A DNA stretch of 64,000 nt from an uncultured Clostridia bacterium (lineage in GTDB: Bacteria > Bacillota > Clostridia > Oscillospirales > Acutalibacteraceae). Below, piece by piece: positions 1-8,004 of the stretch. The notes beneath the pieces are model-generated. The model ran no database searches. It worked only from the letters and a program-made list of their open reading frames with translations, and was not told where the DNA came from. The translations under genes were made by a program, and so were the position numbers. Positions within the stretch are counted from its first letter, which is position 1, and every line of letters starts with the position of its first letter. The stretch covers positions 1 through 64,000 of the forward strand of contig CALWUY010000073.1 in the NCBI GenBank assembly GCA_944384855.1. Reading direction: 5' to 3'.

Positions 1-35
1 TTCCTGACAAATCATACTTTTCTCATCTGAAATCG

Positions 36-64
36 TTGCTTTTTGAGGCATTGTGTGCTAAAAT
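36..64 (+). promoter_or_regulatory. possible sigma-A promoter of the SPFH operon
   Basis: TTGCTT at 36-41 and TAAAAT at 59-64 are separated by 17 bases, about 80 bases upstream of the first gene of the operon. The -35 box is a weak match, so this is only a candidate. Confidence 0.4.
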
Positions 65-147
65 AGAATTAATATAAATATATCCATTTATAAAAACTTA
101 CAACATAAACTGCATTATGTTGCTTAATAAATTCGAGGAGGGATTTT

Positions 148-1344
148 ATGGCGAAGATTGCCGATATTATCAAATACGAGGGCGATAACAGTACATTTAT
201 CTGGAAGCATCCTTGTGAAGATTTTAACACAACCACACAGTTAATCGTACACGAAAGTCAGGAAGCAATCTTCTTTATGAACGGTCAGGCACTTGATTTG
301 TTTGGTGCAGGTCGTTATACGCTCGAAACACAAAACATTCCGTTACTTAGAAAATTTGCCAATATTCCGACCGATGGGAAAACCCCTTTCCATTGCGAAG
401 TCTATTTTATAAATAAAACCGAGCAAATGGCGATTAAATGGGGTACAGACAGCAAGGTGCAGTACATAGAGCCTACATATAAATTTCCATTGTCCATCGG
501 TGCTTCCGGTGAAATGGCGTTAAGCGTCAATGATTCCAGAAAATTGCTTGTAAAGCTTGTAGGTACTGAACGCGTACTGGAAAGGAATCAACTTGTTACC
601 TTTTTCCGAGCTTTTTTGATGACAAAGGTGAAAGCTTATATCGCTCAGGAAATGAAAGCAAACGCTATCAATATTTTCGAAATCGATGAAAACTTAGAGG
701 AATTTTCTAAAGACCTTCAAAATCGTTTGTGTGGAGATTTCAACGAATACGGCGTTACCCTAAACCGTTTCTTTATAACTACGATAGTAAAACCCGACGG
801 CGATTCTCAATATGAAAAATTCAAGGAACTGCATTTCCGTCAGTACTCAGATATAGCTGAAGCGAAGCTACGTCAGCAGACAGAAGTAATCAACGCTCAA
901 ACCGAAGCACAGAAAACCGTTATTGATTCAAAAGCACAGGCAACGAAGCGTGCGCAAGAGGGATACACCTACCAGCAGGAGCGTGGCTTTGATGTGGCGC
1001 AGACAGCGGCGGGCAACGAAGCGGTCGGTGAGTTTTCTAATATGGGGATTGGTCTGGGGATGATTACAGGCGTGGGCGGAACAGTCGGAAATATGATTGG
1101 CGGAGCTGTAAATAACGCCTTTGCTGGCATAACGGAACAGCAGACAACAACGCCGCCGCAAGCCGCAGAAATGACAACCGCATTTTGTGAGAATTGCGGT
1201 GCGGTTCTCTCACCCGATTCTGCCTTTTGCGAGGAATGCGGAATGCCTGTGCCAAAGGATAACCGCAAATGTGCAAAATGCGGATATGTTTTTGAGCGAC
1301 CGGGCAAATTCTGCCCAAAATGCGGAACAAAAAGGGAGGGGTAA
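148..1344 (+). CDS. SPFH-domain protein with C-terminal double zinc ribbon (YdjI-like)
   Basis: 398 residues. The first two thirds resemble the SPFH/YdjI family (older databases: virion core protein-like). Residues 215-285 form a charged Ala/Gln/Glu-rich helical segment, followed by a Gly-rich stretch (about 295-325) that could touch a membrane. The C-terminus carries two zinc-ribbon motifs, CENCG..CEECG and CAKCG..CPKCG. Family members are thought to scaffold membrane microdomains or stress complexes; the exact role is unknown. The ATG follows a strong GAGGAGG at 136-142. The next gene starts three bases after the stop, so the two are surely cotranscribed, and the zinc-ribbon theme recurs in the third gene of the operon. 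Confidence 0.8.
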   Translation: MAKIADIIKYEGDNSTFIWKHPCEDFNTTTQLIVHESQEAIFFMNGQALDLFGAGRYTLETQNIPLLRKFANIPTDGKTPFHCEVYFINKTEQMAIKWGTDSKVQYIEPTYKFPLSIGASGEMALSVNDSRKLLVKLVGTERVLERNQLVTFFRAFLMTKVKAYIAQEMKANAINIFEIDENLEEFSKDLQNRLCGDFNEYGVTLNRFFITTIVKPDGDSQYEKFKELHFRQYSDIAEAKLRQQTEVINAQTEAQKTVIDSKAQATKRAQEGYTYQQERGFDVAQTAAGNEAVGEFSNMGIGLGMITGVGGTVGNMIGGAVNNAFAGITEQQTTTPPQAAEMTTAFCENCGAVLSPDSAFCEECGMPVPKDNRKCAKCGYVFERPGKFCPKCGTKREG

Positions 1345-1347
1345 AAG

Positions 1348-2016
1348 ATGAAGAAAAATACAAAATTAGCTTATGCTGTTTTGGGTATCGTTTTTATCCT
1401 TTTTAATGTCATAGCCTTTGCTGTGCCCACGGACAAAACAATAACCTTTTGGATTGCCTATGCGTTCACGGTTGTTGCCTTTGCTTTACAGATAGGGATT
1501 TGGATCGCAGCTTTCAAAGCAGCCGAAACATTAAAAAGTAAGTTTCTCGGTGTTCCGATTATTTATGTGGGTATTGTTTATCTTGTTTTACAGCTAATTG
1601 TATTTGCAGTATTTATGATATTTCCCCTAATTCCATCTTGGATAGTGGTCATGGCGTGTGCTTTGGTTTTAGGAATTTCTGCAATCTGCCTGATCAGTGC
1701 CGATGCTGCAAGAGATGAAATCAATCGTGTAGAAGAAAAGGTAAATCAAAAAGTATTCTATATTCGAGAACTTCAAGCGGATGTTGAAATGCTGGAAGAG
1801 CAGGAGCAAAATCCTGAAATAAAAACATCGCTCACAAAACTTGCCGAGAAAATCCGTTATAGCGATCCGATGAGCGACGAACAGCTATCGGATTTGGATA
1901 GCAAAATCTCCACAAAGGTTGCGGAACTGAAAACCGTTTCAAGTAAGTTCGAAATCATAACTGAACTCAATTCGCTTTTGGACGAGCGAAATAAAAACTG
2001 TAAAATTCTTAAATAA
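1348..2016 (+). CDS. membrane protein with cytoplasmic coiled coil
   Basis: 222 residues, not assigned to a named family. Four hydrophobic helices lie in residues 8-118. They are followed by a Glu/Lys-rich helical tail (about 120-222) with heptad-like spacing that probably forms a coiled coil. The start follows GGGAGGGG, which overlaps the end of the preceding SPFH gene. Placement between two zinc-ribbon proteins suggests it anchors or organises the SPFH complex at the membrane. That is inference from context only. Confidence 0.6.
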   Translation: MKKNTKLAYAVLGIVFILFNVIAFAVPTDKTITFWIAYAFTVVAFALQIGIWIAAFKAAETLKSKFLGVPIIYVGIVYLVLQLIVFAVFMIFPLIPSWIVVMACALVLGISAICLISADAARDEINRVEEKVNQKVFYIRELQADVEMLEEQEQNPEIKTSLTKLAEKIRYSDPMSDEQLSDLDSKISTKVAELKTVSSKFEIITELNSLLDERNKNCKILK

Positions 2017-2032
2017 TATTAGGAGGATAGAA

Positions 2033-3694
2033 ATGAAACAATTAACTTGTGAAATGTGCGGTAGCACCGAGCTTCTAAAACAAGACGGTGTCTTTGTCTG
2101 TCAAAATTGCGGTACAAAATACTCTGTTGAAGAGGCCAAAAAAATGATGATTGAAGGGACTGTTAATGTTCAAGGAACCGTAAAAGTTGATAACAGTTCT
2201 AACATAGAAAGTTTTCTTAAACTTGCAGAAAACGCTTTTTTTGCAACCAATAATAAGGAAGCCGAAAGTTATAGTAATAAAATTCTTGAAATTAAACCAG
2301 ATCATTATAAGGCATGGTTAATAAAAGGAAAAGCTGCCGGATGGCAATCCACGCTTGCCAATAATAGAATTCTTGAATCAATCGAATGCTTTGAAAAAGC
2401 GGTTGATAACGCTCCTGAGTCCGAAGCCGCTGATGTAAAAAAAGAAGTAGCTGAAGAAACGTCAAAACTTTCAAAGGCGATTTTATCACTATGCTGTGAT
2501 AGGTTTATTGAAATCCCCAATGATAGTAATGCAGATTTATTAGTAAACAATGCCACATCTATAAAGAGATTAGCGATAATATTATTGGAAAAATGCGGTG
2601 TTGCACCCGCTGAGTACGAAGAAACAACAGCAATATCTATCAGATTATCCGCTATTACTGCATATAACAACATAGTGTGGCCGGAATATAGTCGTAGCAA
2701 TGGTGGGCATCCATATGATTTCCAATTCAGCAAATTTATCGAGAGGGGCTTTGCTTGTATTAAGGTCTTAAAATGTTCAGTCTTAATGTCTGATAAACTG
2801 GATGAGATTAATATTAAAAGCTATAAAGACTTAATTGCAATAACCACAGCTCTTATTAATGCTGCTGGATATGAAAAACAGTTTGTTGGTAGTTCATCAT
2901 ATTGGGCCGTTACAAGAACCCTTTCTGCCTCAGCAAAGCAAAGCAATCTTGACGATATTAAAGTTTATCATCAAAAGATAAAAGAAATCGATCCAAGTTA
3001 TGAAATTCCTACTGTTCAAAATAAGCCAACAAATACACCACCATATGTAATTATTGGAGCCATACTGGGTGGATTGCTGGGTCTTTTCCTTGGCATATCT
3101 ATGAGTGAATGGATGTTTCCGACCATTATTGGAATTATTGCAGGCGCTTCTATTGGAAATTTCTTGGGCGTTCAGCAAAATAAAAAGACCGCACAACACA
3201 AACAAGGCGAAGAGGGAAAGGGAAACAATGAAAAAAATCAACAAGAGACAAAGGAAAGCGATCAGCAAAATGTTGAGAAACATTATGAAAATGATCAAGA
3301 AAGCGATAAGCCGGAAAAACCTGCTACACAGGATTCAACTAAACCTAATAAAAAAAGTAAATTGTCAAAAAAGAAAATTGGAATCATATGTTTATCTGTA
3401 ATAACTGTTGCTATTGTACTAATAGTAGCTATCAATTCTTTTGGCAATAAAATTACCAGTGACTTAGTGGGGACTTGGAGAGCAGAACGTGATTCGTCTA
3501 TATCAATAACATTCAAAAATAACGGAGATATGATTGTGCGTTCTTCAAATGCAGTAGATGACGGATTGTCCTATAAAATCGATGGTGACACCGTTATAGT
3601 AACATTTGCTAATAATGATACAGAAACATATGGCTTTGCCGTAGAGGGAGACACATTAATATTTGGAGAGTATTACTATACAAAACTAAAATAG
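2033..3694 (+). CDS. TFIIB-type zinc-ribbon / TPR membrane protein with DUF5640-like C-terminus
   Basis: 553 residues. The N-terminus is a zinc ribbon (CEMCG...CQNCG, residues 6-28). About residues 60-125 contain TPR-like helices (LAENAF..NNKEAESYSNKIL). A Gly-rich hydrophobic hairpin lies near 340-375, then a long charged Lys/Glu/Gln linker, a single transmembrane helix near 450-470, and a beta-rich domain (GTWRAERDSS to the end) resembling DUF5640/lipocalin-like modules. The last domain should be on the opposite side of the membrane from the zinc ribbon. AGGAGG lies just upstream of the ATG. Third gene of the SPFH operon; function unknown. Confidence 0.7.
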   Translation: MKQLTCEMCGSTELLKQDGVFVCQNCGTKYSVEEAKKMMIEGTVNVQGTVKVDNSSNIESFLKLAENAFFATNNKEAESYSNKILEIKPDHYKAWLIKGKAAGWQSTLANNRILESIECFEKAVDNAPESEAADVKKEVAEETSKLSKAILSLCCDRFIEIPNDSNADLLVNNATSIKRLAIILLEKCGVAPAEYEETTAISIRLSAITAYNNIVWPEYSRSNGGHPYDFQFSKFIERGFACIKVLKCSVLMSDKLDEINIKSYKDLIAITTALINAAGYEKQFVGSSSYWAVTRTLSASAKQSNLDDIKVYHQKIKEIDPSYEIPTVQNKPTNTPPYVIIGAILGGLLGLFLGISMSEWMFPTIIGIIAGASIGNFLGVQQNKKTAQHKQGEEGKGNNEKNQQETKESDQQNVEKHYENDQESDKPEKPATQDSTKPNKKSKLSKKKIGIICLSVITVAIVLIVAINSFGNKITSDLVGTWRAERDSSISITFKNNGDMIVRSSNAVDDGLSYKIDGDTVIVTFANNDTETYGFAVEGDTLIFGEYYYTKLK

Positions 3695-3746
3695 CATCAA
3701 TAGGGGTCAGATTAAATATTAACTTTTAGAAATCAAAGGGGAAATG

Positions 3747-3995
3747 ATGATGTTGATTGAACAAGAGAATGCAAAAAATGAGCAGTATATTTTTCAGTAT
3801 AAACGCGACTGTTTTAGCGAGGTAATAACCTACAGAAAACACTTGATTAATAAAATTAAGGCCGATCTGAATGCGCAAGGAAACATGGCGATTCAAACCT
3901 TTTCTTCCGAAAGTGTAACAAGCGAAAGATTTGAAGCATTTATAATAATCGCAAGAAATGCTGGGTATACTATTTACAAAGTTGAAAAGCTTTAA
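3747..3995 (+). CDS. small hypothetical protein
   Basis: About 82 residues; three consecutive ATG codons at 3744, 3747 and 3750 could each serve, and AAAGGG at 3735-3740 best fits the second or third. The protein is mixed alpha/beta (FQYKRDCFSEVITYRKHLIN... then SERFEAFIIIARNAGYTIYKVEKL). The C-terminal half looks like a compact domain with a buried strand. No family recognised. It sits 50 bases after the zinc-ribbon/TPR gene and just before a strong terminator, so it is probably the last gene of that transcript. Confidence 0.55.
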   Translation: MMLIEQENAKNEQYIFQYKRDCFSEVITYRKHLINKIKADLNAQGNMAIQTFSSESVTSERFEAFIIIARNAGYTIYKVEKL

Positions 3996-4013
3996 AACAT
4001 AACAATTCAAAGT

Positions 4014-4055
4014 AAAATCCGATGAACAGAAAAGAATTACTGTTCATCGGATTTT
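4014..4055 (+). terminator. Rho-independent terminator
   Basis: A 16-base stem (AAAATCCGATGAACAG at 4014-4029 with its complement at 4040-4055) is followed by more T residues. It closes the 0.1-4.0 kb operon. Confidence 0.85.
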
Positions 4056-4101
4056 TTGTATTCTATTCAAATGTTTTGATATTATCCATTAAAAAATTTG
4101 G

Positions 4102-4473
4102 TTATATATAAATTAGGTCGGTATATACGATTTCAGCAACTCCGCTACGGATACTATTCATCCGCTCAATCCACTCCATCTGATTTTCTGCCTTTAACCG
4201 TTCGGTCACGCCCTCACGCTCAGCCATTTGATTTACCAGTCTAAAAAACAAACCCTCTGCCTGTTTGTCGATGTCAACGAGGTAGCTGTTCAGCTTCCCG
4301 CTTGTCAGCAGGCTATAATACAGAATTCTGTGGTGCTGTTTCAAATACCGTGCGTGCCGCTGTCCCCATATACCAATAGGCTGATTTTCGGCAGGCAATA
4401 TGAGATTAGGCAACATATAATCTCCAACTTGCGTATAAGTACCGCCCATTTGTTCAAATAATGACTTTTCCAT
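4102..4473 (-). CDS. tnpV: transposon-encoded protein TnpV
   Basis: 123 residues matching the TnpV family carried by clostridial mobilizable transposons. Typical features are the start (MEKSLFEQMGGTYTQVGDYMLPNL), the WGQRHARYLKQHH motif, and the C-terminal helix with MEWIERMNSIR. Its biochemical role is not established. The ATG is preceded by a good AGGAG. The gene stands without the recombinase (TnpX-type) that normally accompanies it, so this copy is probably a relic or a passenger. Confidence 0.8.
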   Translation of the reverse strand: MEKSLFEQMGGTYTQVGDYMLPNLILPAENQPIGIWGQRHARYLKQHHRILYYSLLTSGKLNSYLVDIDKQAEGLFFRLVNQMAEREGVTERLKAENQMEWIERMNSIRSGVAEIVYTDLIYI

Positions 4474-4552
4474 AGTATTTTCCTCCTGAGTTTTATTGTA
4501 CCTTCATTTTACAAAAGAAAAGGCGTAAACACCAATGTACCGATTATAAAAT

Positions 4553-4585
4553 ACAGCGTATCTGTTTTTGCCGCAGATACGCTGT
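4553..4585 (-). terminator. hairpin terminator downstream of the tandem-HTH gene
   Basis: The 12-base perfect stem ACAGCGTATCTG / CAGATACGCTGT lies 7 bases past the stop of the minus-strand gene and is followed on that strand by ATTTTAT. The T tract is weak. Confidence 0.5.
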
Positions 4586-4591
4586 AAACTT

Positions 4592-5026
4592 TTATATCTT
4601 TATTTCGGAATATGTGGTTACCAATTGCTCATACATCTTTCGTGATGGTTGTCGAACAGCGGTTTCCCATTTAGCATAGATACTATAACAAATATTAGCT
4701 TTTTTCGCAAAATCCGTTTGATTCAATCCATATGCTTTTCTGACTTCACGAAGTCTGTCGCTGTAAGGATAATCCATAAATCGTGCAAAGTCATCAAAGA
4801 GCAGATTTCTATCAATTTCAAGAATATCCGCAAATGTTACCGCCGTTTGATATGGTATTGGAAATTTTTCGCGCTCGTACATTAAAAGCGTAGCAGGGAC
4901 AATGCCTACACTCTCAGCTAACTGCCGTGTAGTTAATCCTTTGTGTTGTCGGTAGTATCTAAGCATTACCGCAGGAGTTTGTTTTGCTGGAACACCTTCA
5001 AAACAGAACTGGAAATGCATTAACAT
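4592..5026 (-). CDS. regulator with two XRE-type helix-turn-helix motifs
   Basis: 144 residues with two HTH_3-like units: residues about 20-75 (YYRQHKGLTTRQLAESVGIV...) and 92-140 (LREVRKAYGLNQTDFAKKANI..YAKWETAVRQPSR). The printed start has no convincing ribosome site. The same frame stays open upstream to about 5070 (it would read ..HTYLYEYKHGK then MLMHF) without a better start codon, so the true N-terminus may have been lost in a deletion that joined this frame to the truncated SLOG gene. Likely a regulator of the old mobile element. Confidence 0.6.
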   Translation of the reverse strand: MLMHFQFCFEGVPAKQTPAVMLRYYRQHKGLTTRQLAESVGIVPATLLMYEREKFPIPYQTAVTFADILEIDRNLLFDDFARFMDYPYSDRLREVRKAYGLNQTDFAKKANICYSIYAKWETAVRQPSRKMYEQLVTTYSEIKI

Positions 5027-5075
5027 TTTGCCGTGTTTATATTCATAAAGGTATGTGTGATTGAGAACACCATTG

Positions 5076-5318
5076 CTATTCCGCCCTTATATAAACCCTC
5101 TTAATATAAAAATACCTTTTTTTGAGTTCTGTCACAACATCAAGACATAAATAATCAAACCTGCTCCTGCTTCCGAAAAGAAAGGTCTTCGCATTTTTAA
5201 ACAATATCAGATTTTCTAACAATTCGTAAAGTTTGCATTTTAACTCTTCGGTTGGTTCGATATCTCTGTGACCGAAAAACGCAACAGTAAGTTCAGGGGC
5301 AGGCAGCAACCGACTCAA
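5076..5318 (-). pseudogene. truncated SLOG-family (DUF1273-like) gene
   Basis: The 80-residue product has the Rossmann start typical of SLOG proteins (TVAFFGHRDI, then FLFGSRSRFDYLCLDVVTELKKR). Family members are roughly twice as long and continue after the VYIRAE segment, where a stop codon occurs here. The rest of the domain is absent downstream. I read this as a 3' truncation. SLOG proteins bind nucleotides and occur in mobile and defence contexts. Confidence 0.65.
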
Positions 5319-5413
5319 CTCCTTTTTAGATATATTGTATATCTATTATATGCAATTTTATCATAATTTCAGATAAAAATAAATATACAAAACATTTATT
5401 TCGGAGTGATATT

Positions 5414-5566
5414 ATGGCTATTAAAAGTGTTTCTATAAGAATAGAGGAAGAAATGTTGAAAAAAATAGGGTATGTCGCGGACTATGAAGGCAGAAGCGTA
5501 AACAGTCATATACTTGTTTTGATAAGGGAAAATATCAAAGCATTTGAAAACAGAACGGTGAAATAA
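5414..5566 (+). CDS. small ribbon-helix-helix (Arc-like) DNA-binding protein
   Basis: 50 residues with the pattern of Arc/MetJ-type proteins: a short N-terminal strand (IKSVSIRIEEEML) and two helices (KKIGYVADYEG and SVNSHILVLIRENIKAFE). GGAG at 5403-5406 sets the ATG at 5414. It probably dimerises and binds a palindrome. No toxin partner is adjacent. Confidence 0.65.
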   Translation: MAIKSVSIRIEEEMLKKIGYVADYEGRSVNSHILVLIRENIKAFENRTVK

Positions 5567-5701
5567 ACGAAAAAATCAGTCCTGAGGTAAATGTTAAACC
5601 CTCAAGAAAATAAATCAATGTTAAAAAACAAAATTAAGGCGGTATAATAATCTGATTTAAAACTGTAAATAGTATAAATTCGATATTGGCAGGTGTAATA
5701 T

Positions 5702-5977
5702 ATGAGTAAAAAAATAGATTTTAAAAACAGAGACAGATTTATTCAGCTCGGTATTGCAATATCGACCTTAAGAAAAATGCGCGGTATGTCACAGGAGCAA
5801 TTATCAGAAAAAGCAAACGTAAGCCGTTCCCATTTAAGCGCGATAGAAGCGCCCGGTATCGTAAGGCCGTTTTCGCTTGATATATTTTATAATATAGCCG
5901 ACGCATTGGAAGTAGATCCTGCCGATTTAATAAACGCATCTGTTTTTCCTGATAAAGTTTTAAATAAAAACAACTGA
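5702..5977 (+). CDS. XRE-family transcriptional regulator
   Basis: 91 residues; one HTH_3 domain at residues about 14-72 (IAISTLRKMRGMSQEQLSEKANVSRSHLSAIEAP) followed by LEVDPADLINAS, the usual end of the fold. The ribosome site is AGGTG at about 5692-5696. No sensing domain is attached, so it is a small repressor. Target unknown. Confidence 0.75.
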   Translation: MSKKIDFKNRDRFIQLGIAISTLRKMRGMSQEQLSEKANVSRSHLSAIEAPGIVRPFSLDIFYNIADALEVDPADLINASVFPDKVLNKNN

Positions 5978-6169
5978 TTCAGAGTAAAATTTAAAACTTC
6001 GAAAAAACGAAAACCGCAAAAGCATCAGTATAATTTATTTTTTGATTTATCGGTTTTGGAAACATTTCTGTAACAAGAATACGATTATTACCGTATTCAA
6101 ATTTTAATCCCCGATAATTGTTTTTATCGTTTTTATTATACGATTCAAATAATTAAAATGCTGGTGTTT

Positions 6170-6189
6170 TTCGTAATATAATTAACGAA
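6170..6189 (+). promoter_or_regulatory. candidate operator/-10 region of the second XRE gene
   Basis: TTCGT (6170-6174) and ACGAA (6185-6189) form an inverted repeat around TATAAT at 6177-6182, about 30 bases before the downstream XRE gene. A palindrome over a -10 box is what an autorepressed HTH gene would show. No clear -35 was found. Confidence 0.35.
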
Positions 6190-6213
6190 ACAACGTAAAC
6201 AGGGGTAAATGTT

Positions 6214-6522
6214 ATGAAAGATATTCTTGAAACTATCAACGAATTACGCCAACAGCGCGACTGGACAGAATATCAGCTTGCCGAACGTTCAGGTCTTCCT
6301 CAGTCAACTATTTCTTCCTGGTACCGCAAGAACTTAGTCCCAACCGTACCTTCTTTGGAAAAAATATGTTCAGCGTACGGAATAACTCTTTCTCAGCTGT
6401 TTTCAGAAGGCGACAACCCCGTAGTATTAACCGATTCGCAGAAAAAATTATTAAATGTATGGTCAAAATTAAGTTCCGAACAGCAGTCTGTAATTTTTGA
6501 GTTAATAGATAAAATGAGATAA
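6214..6522 (+). CDS. XRE-family transcriptional regulator
   Basis: 102 residues with an N-terminal HTH_3 domain (LRQQRDWTEYQLAERSGLPQSTISSWYRKN, then ICSAYGITLSQLF). The C-terminal helix (LTDSQKKLLNVWSKLSSEQQSVIFELIDKM) is typical of clostridial regulators of this size. AGGGG precedes the ATG. It shares a bidirectional terminator with serS. Confidence 0.8.
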   Translation: MKDILETINELRQQRDWTEYQLAERSGLPQSTISSWYRKNLVPTVPSLEKICSAYGITLSQLFSEGDNPVVLTDSQKKLLNVWSKLSSEQQSVIFELIDKMR

Positions 6523-6566
6523 TATCATATACAAACCGATAGGCAAAAACGGTTTCTGTGTACAAG

Positions 6567-6606
6567 AAAAAACCGCAGGTCTTTGACTTAAGACCTGCGG
6601 TTTTTA
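6567..6606. terminator. bidirectional terminator between the XRE gene and serS
   Basis: The stem AAAAACCGCAGGTCT / AGACCTGCGGTTTTT has A and T tracts on both flanks, so it can stop both converging transcripts. Confidence 0.9.
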
Positions 6607-6614
6607 ATTTCCGG

Positions 6615-7913
6615 TTATTTTATACTTTCTATTACTTCTTTTCCGCCCATATACGGCTGTAAAGCTTTGGGGATTACAACGCTGTAACGCTCACCGTCAA
6701 AGCGGAGATTGTTTTCGAGAAACGCTATAAGCATTCTCGGCGGCGCCACAACGGTATTATTAAGCGTGTGCGCCAAATACTTTTTGCCGTCAGCGCCTTT
6801 TATGCGTATTCCTAAGCGCCTTGCCTGAGCGTCGCCCAGATTCGAGCAGGAGCAAACCTCAAAATATTTCTGCTGTTTAGGACTCCACGCTTCAACGTCG
6901 TAGGATTTTACCTTTAAATCGGCCAAATCTCCCGTACAGCATTCAAGCGTTCTTACCGGAATGTCAAGACTTCTGAAAAGTTCTACAGAGTAGCCCCACA
7001 TTTTATTGAACCAATCCATACTTTCTTCCGGACGGCATATAACTATCATTTCCTGCTTCTCAAACTGATGTATGCGGTAAATTCCCCGTTCCTCTATTCC
7101 GTGAGCTCCCTTTTCCTTGCGAAAACAGGGTGAATAGCTTGTAAGCGTCAGCGGCAGTTTTTCCTCAGGCGTTATTGTATCAATAAACTTTCCTATCATT
7201 GAATGCTCTGAAGTGCCGATAAGATAAAGATCTTCTCCCTCTATCTTATACATCATAGCGTCCATTTCCTCAAAGCTCATAACGCCGGTCACAACATTGC
7301 TTCTTATCATAAACGGAGGAATACAGTAAGTAAATCCTTTATCAATCATAAAATCACGCGCGTAAGCGGTGACCGCCGAGTGCAGACGGGCGATATCTCC
7401 CATAAGGTAATAAAATCCCTCGCCCGCTACTCTTCCCGCAGATTCCTTATCTATTCCGTCAAACATCTGCATGATATCCGTATGATACGGTATCTCGAAA
7501 TCCGGACAGGTTTTCTCACCGAACTGTTCTACCTCAACATTTTCGCTGTCATCCCTTCCCACCGGAACGCTGGGATCAACGATATTAGGTATTTTCATTT
7601 GTATTTCTTTGACTTTTGCCGCAAGCTCAGTTTCCTTTTCTTCCAGTATTTTGAGCTCCTCGGCCTGCTCGTTTACAAGCTTTTTCATCTCTTCGGCTTC
7701 TTCACGTTTGCCCTGTCCCATAAGCACGCCTATCTGCTTACTTATCTTGTTCCTGTTAGCGCGAAGCTCGCCTGCGCGGCTGTTCGCGGCGCACTTCTCG
7801 GCATACAGTGCCGTAACCTCATCGACAAGCGGCAATTTTGAGTCCTTGAACTTGCGCTTTATATTCTCTTTTACAAGCTCGGGATTTTCACATATAAATT
7901 TTATATCCAGCAT
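6615..7913 (-). CDS. serS: serine--tRNA ligase
   Basis: 432 residues, the usual size of bacterial SerRS. It charges tRNA-Ser with serine in the cytoplasm. Residues 25-105 form the long antiparallel coiled-coil arm that contacts the tRNA. The class II motif 2 is present (PCFRKEKGAHG...YRIHQFEKQEM), as are the TSEH serine/ATP site and the motif 3 region near ARRLGIRIK..LNNTVVAPPRMLIAFLE. GGAGAG precedes the ATG. Third gene of mtaB-cysK-serS; the 91-base gap to cysK shows no T-box. Confidence 0.97.
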   Translation of the reverse strand: MLDIKFICENPELVKENIKRKFKDSKLPLVDEVTALYAEKCAANSRAGELRANRNKISKQIGVLMGQGKREEAEEMKKLVNEQAEELKILEEKETELAAKVKEIQMKIPNIVDPSVPVGRDDSENVEVEQFGEKTCPDFEIPYHTDIMQMFDGIDKESAGRVAGEGFYYLMGDIARLHSAVTAYARDFMIDKGFTYCIPPFMIRSNVVTGVMSFEEMDAMMYKIEGEDLYLIGTSEHSMIGKFIDTITPEEKLPLTLTSYSPCFRKEKGAHGIEERGIYRIHQFEKQEMIVICRPEESMDWFNKMWGYSVELFRSLDIPVRTLECCTGDLADLKVKSYDVEAWSPKQQKYFEVCSCSNLGDAQARRLGIRIKGADGKKYLAHTLNNTVVAPPRMLIAFLENNLRFDGERYSVVIPKALQPYMGGKEVIESIK

Positions 7914-8004
7914 CTTTTCTCTCCTGCCTGACAGTCTTTACTGCCTGATTATTACTCGTATTGTATCATACGCACTCTGCTTTGTCAAATAAATACACCG
8001 TACT

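Larger units (their letters stand above)
4102..5318 (-). mobile_element. remnant of a clostridial transposon (TnpV region)
   Basis: A TnpV homologue, a tandem-HTH regulator and a truncated SLOG-type gene lie together with no recombinase or resolvase nearby. TnpV is typical of Tn4451/Tn4453-like clostridial elements. The truncated SLOG gene and the open frame upstream of the HTH start suggest deletion joints. The limits given are those of the genes; no terminal repeats were seen. Confidence 0.5.

Noticed and set aside
928..1363. Minus-strand frames inside the SPFH gene
   Set aside because: Three overlapping frames with odd composition opposite a clear gene.
7914..8004. T-box leader before serS
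   Set aside because: The gap is too short and lacks the T-box sequence.
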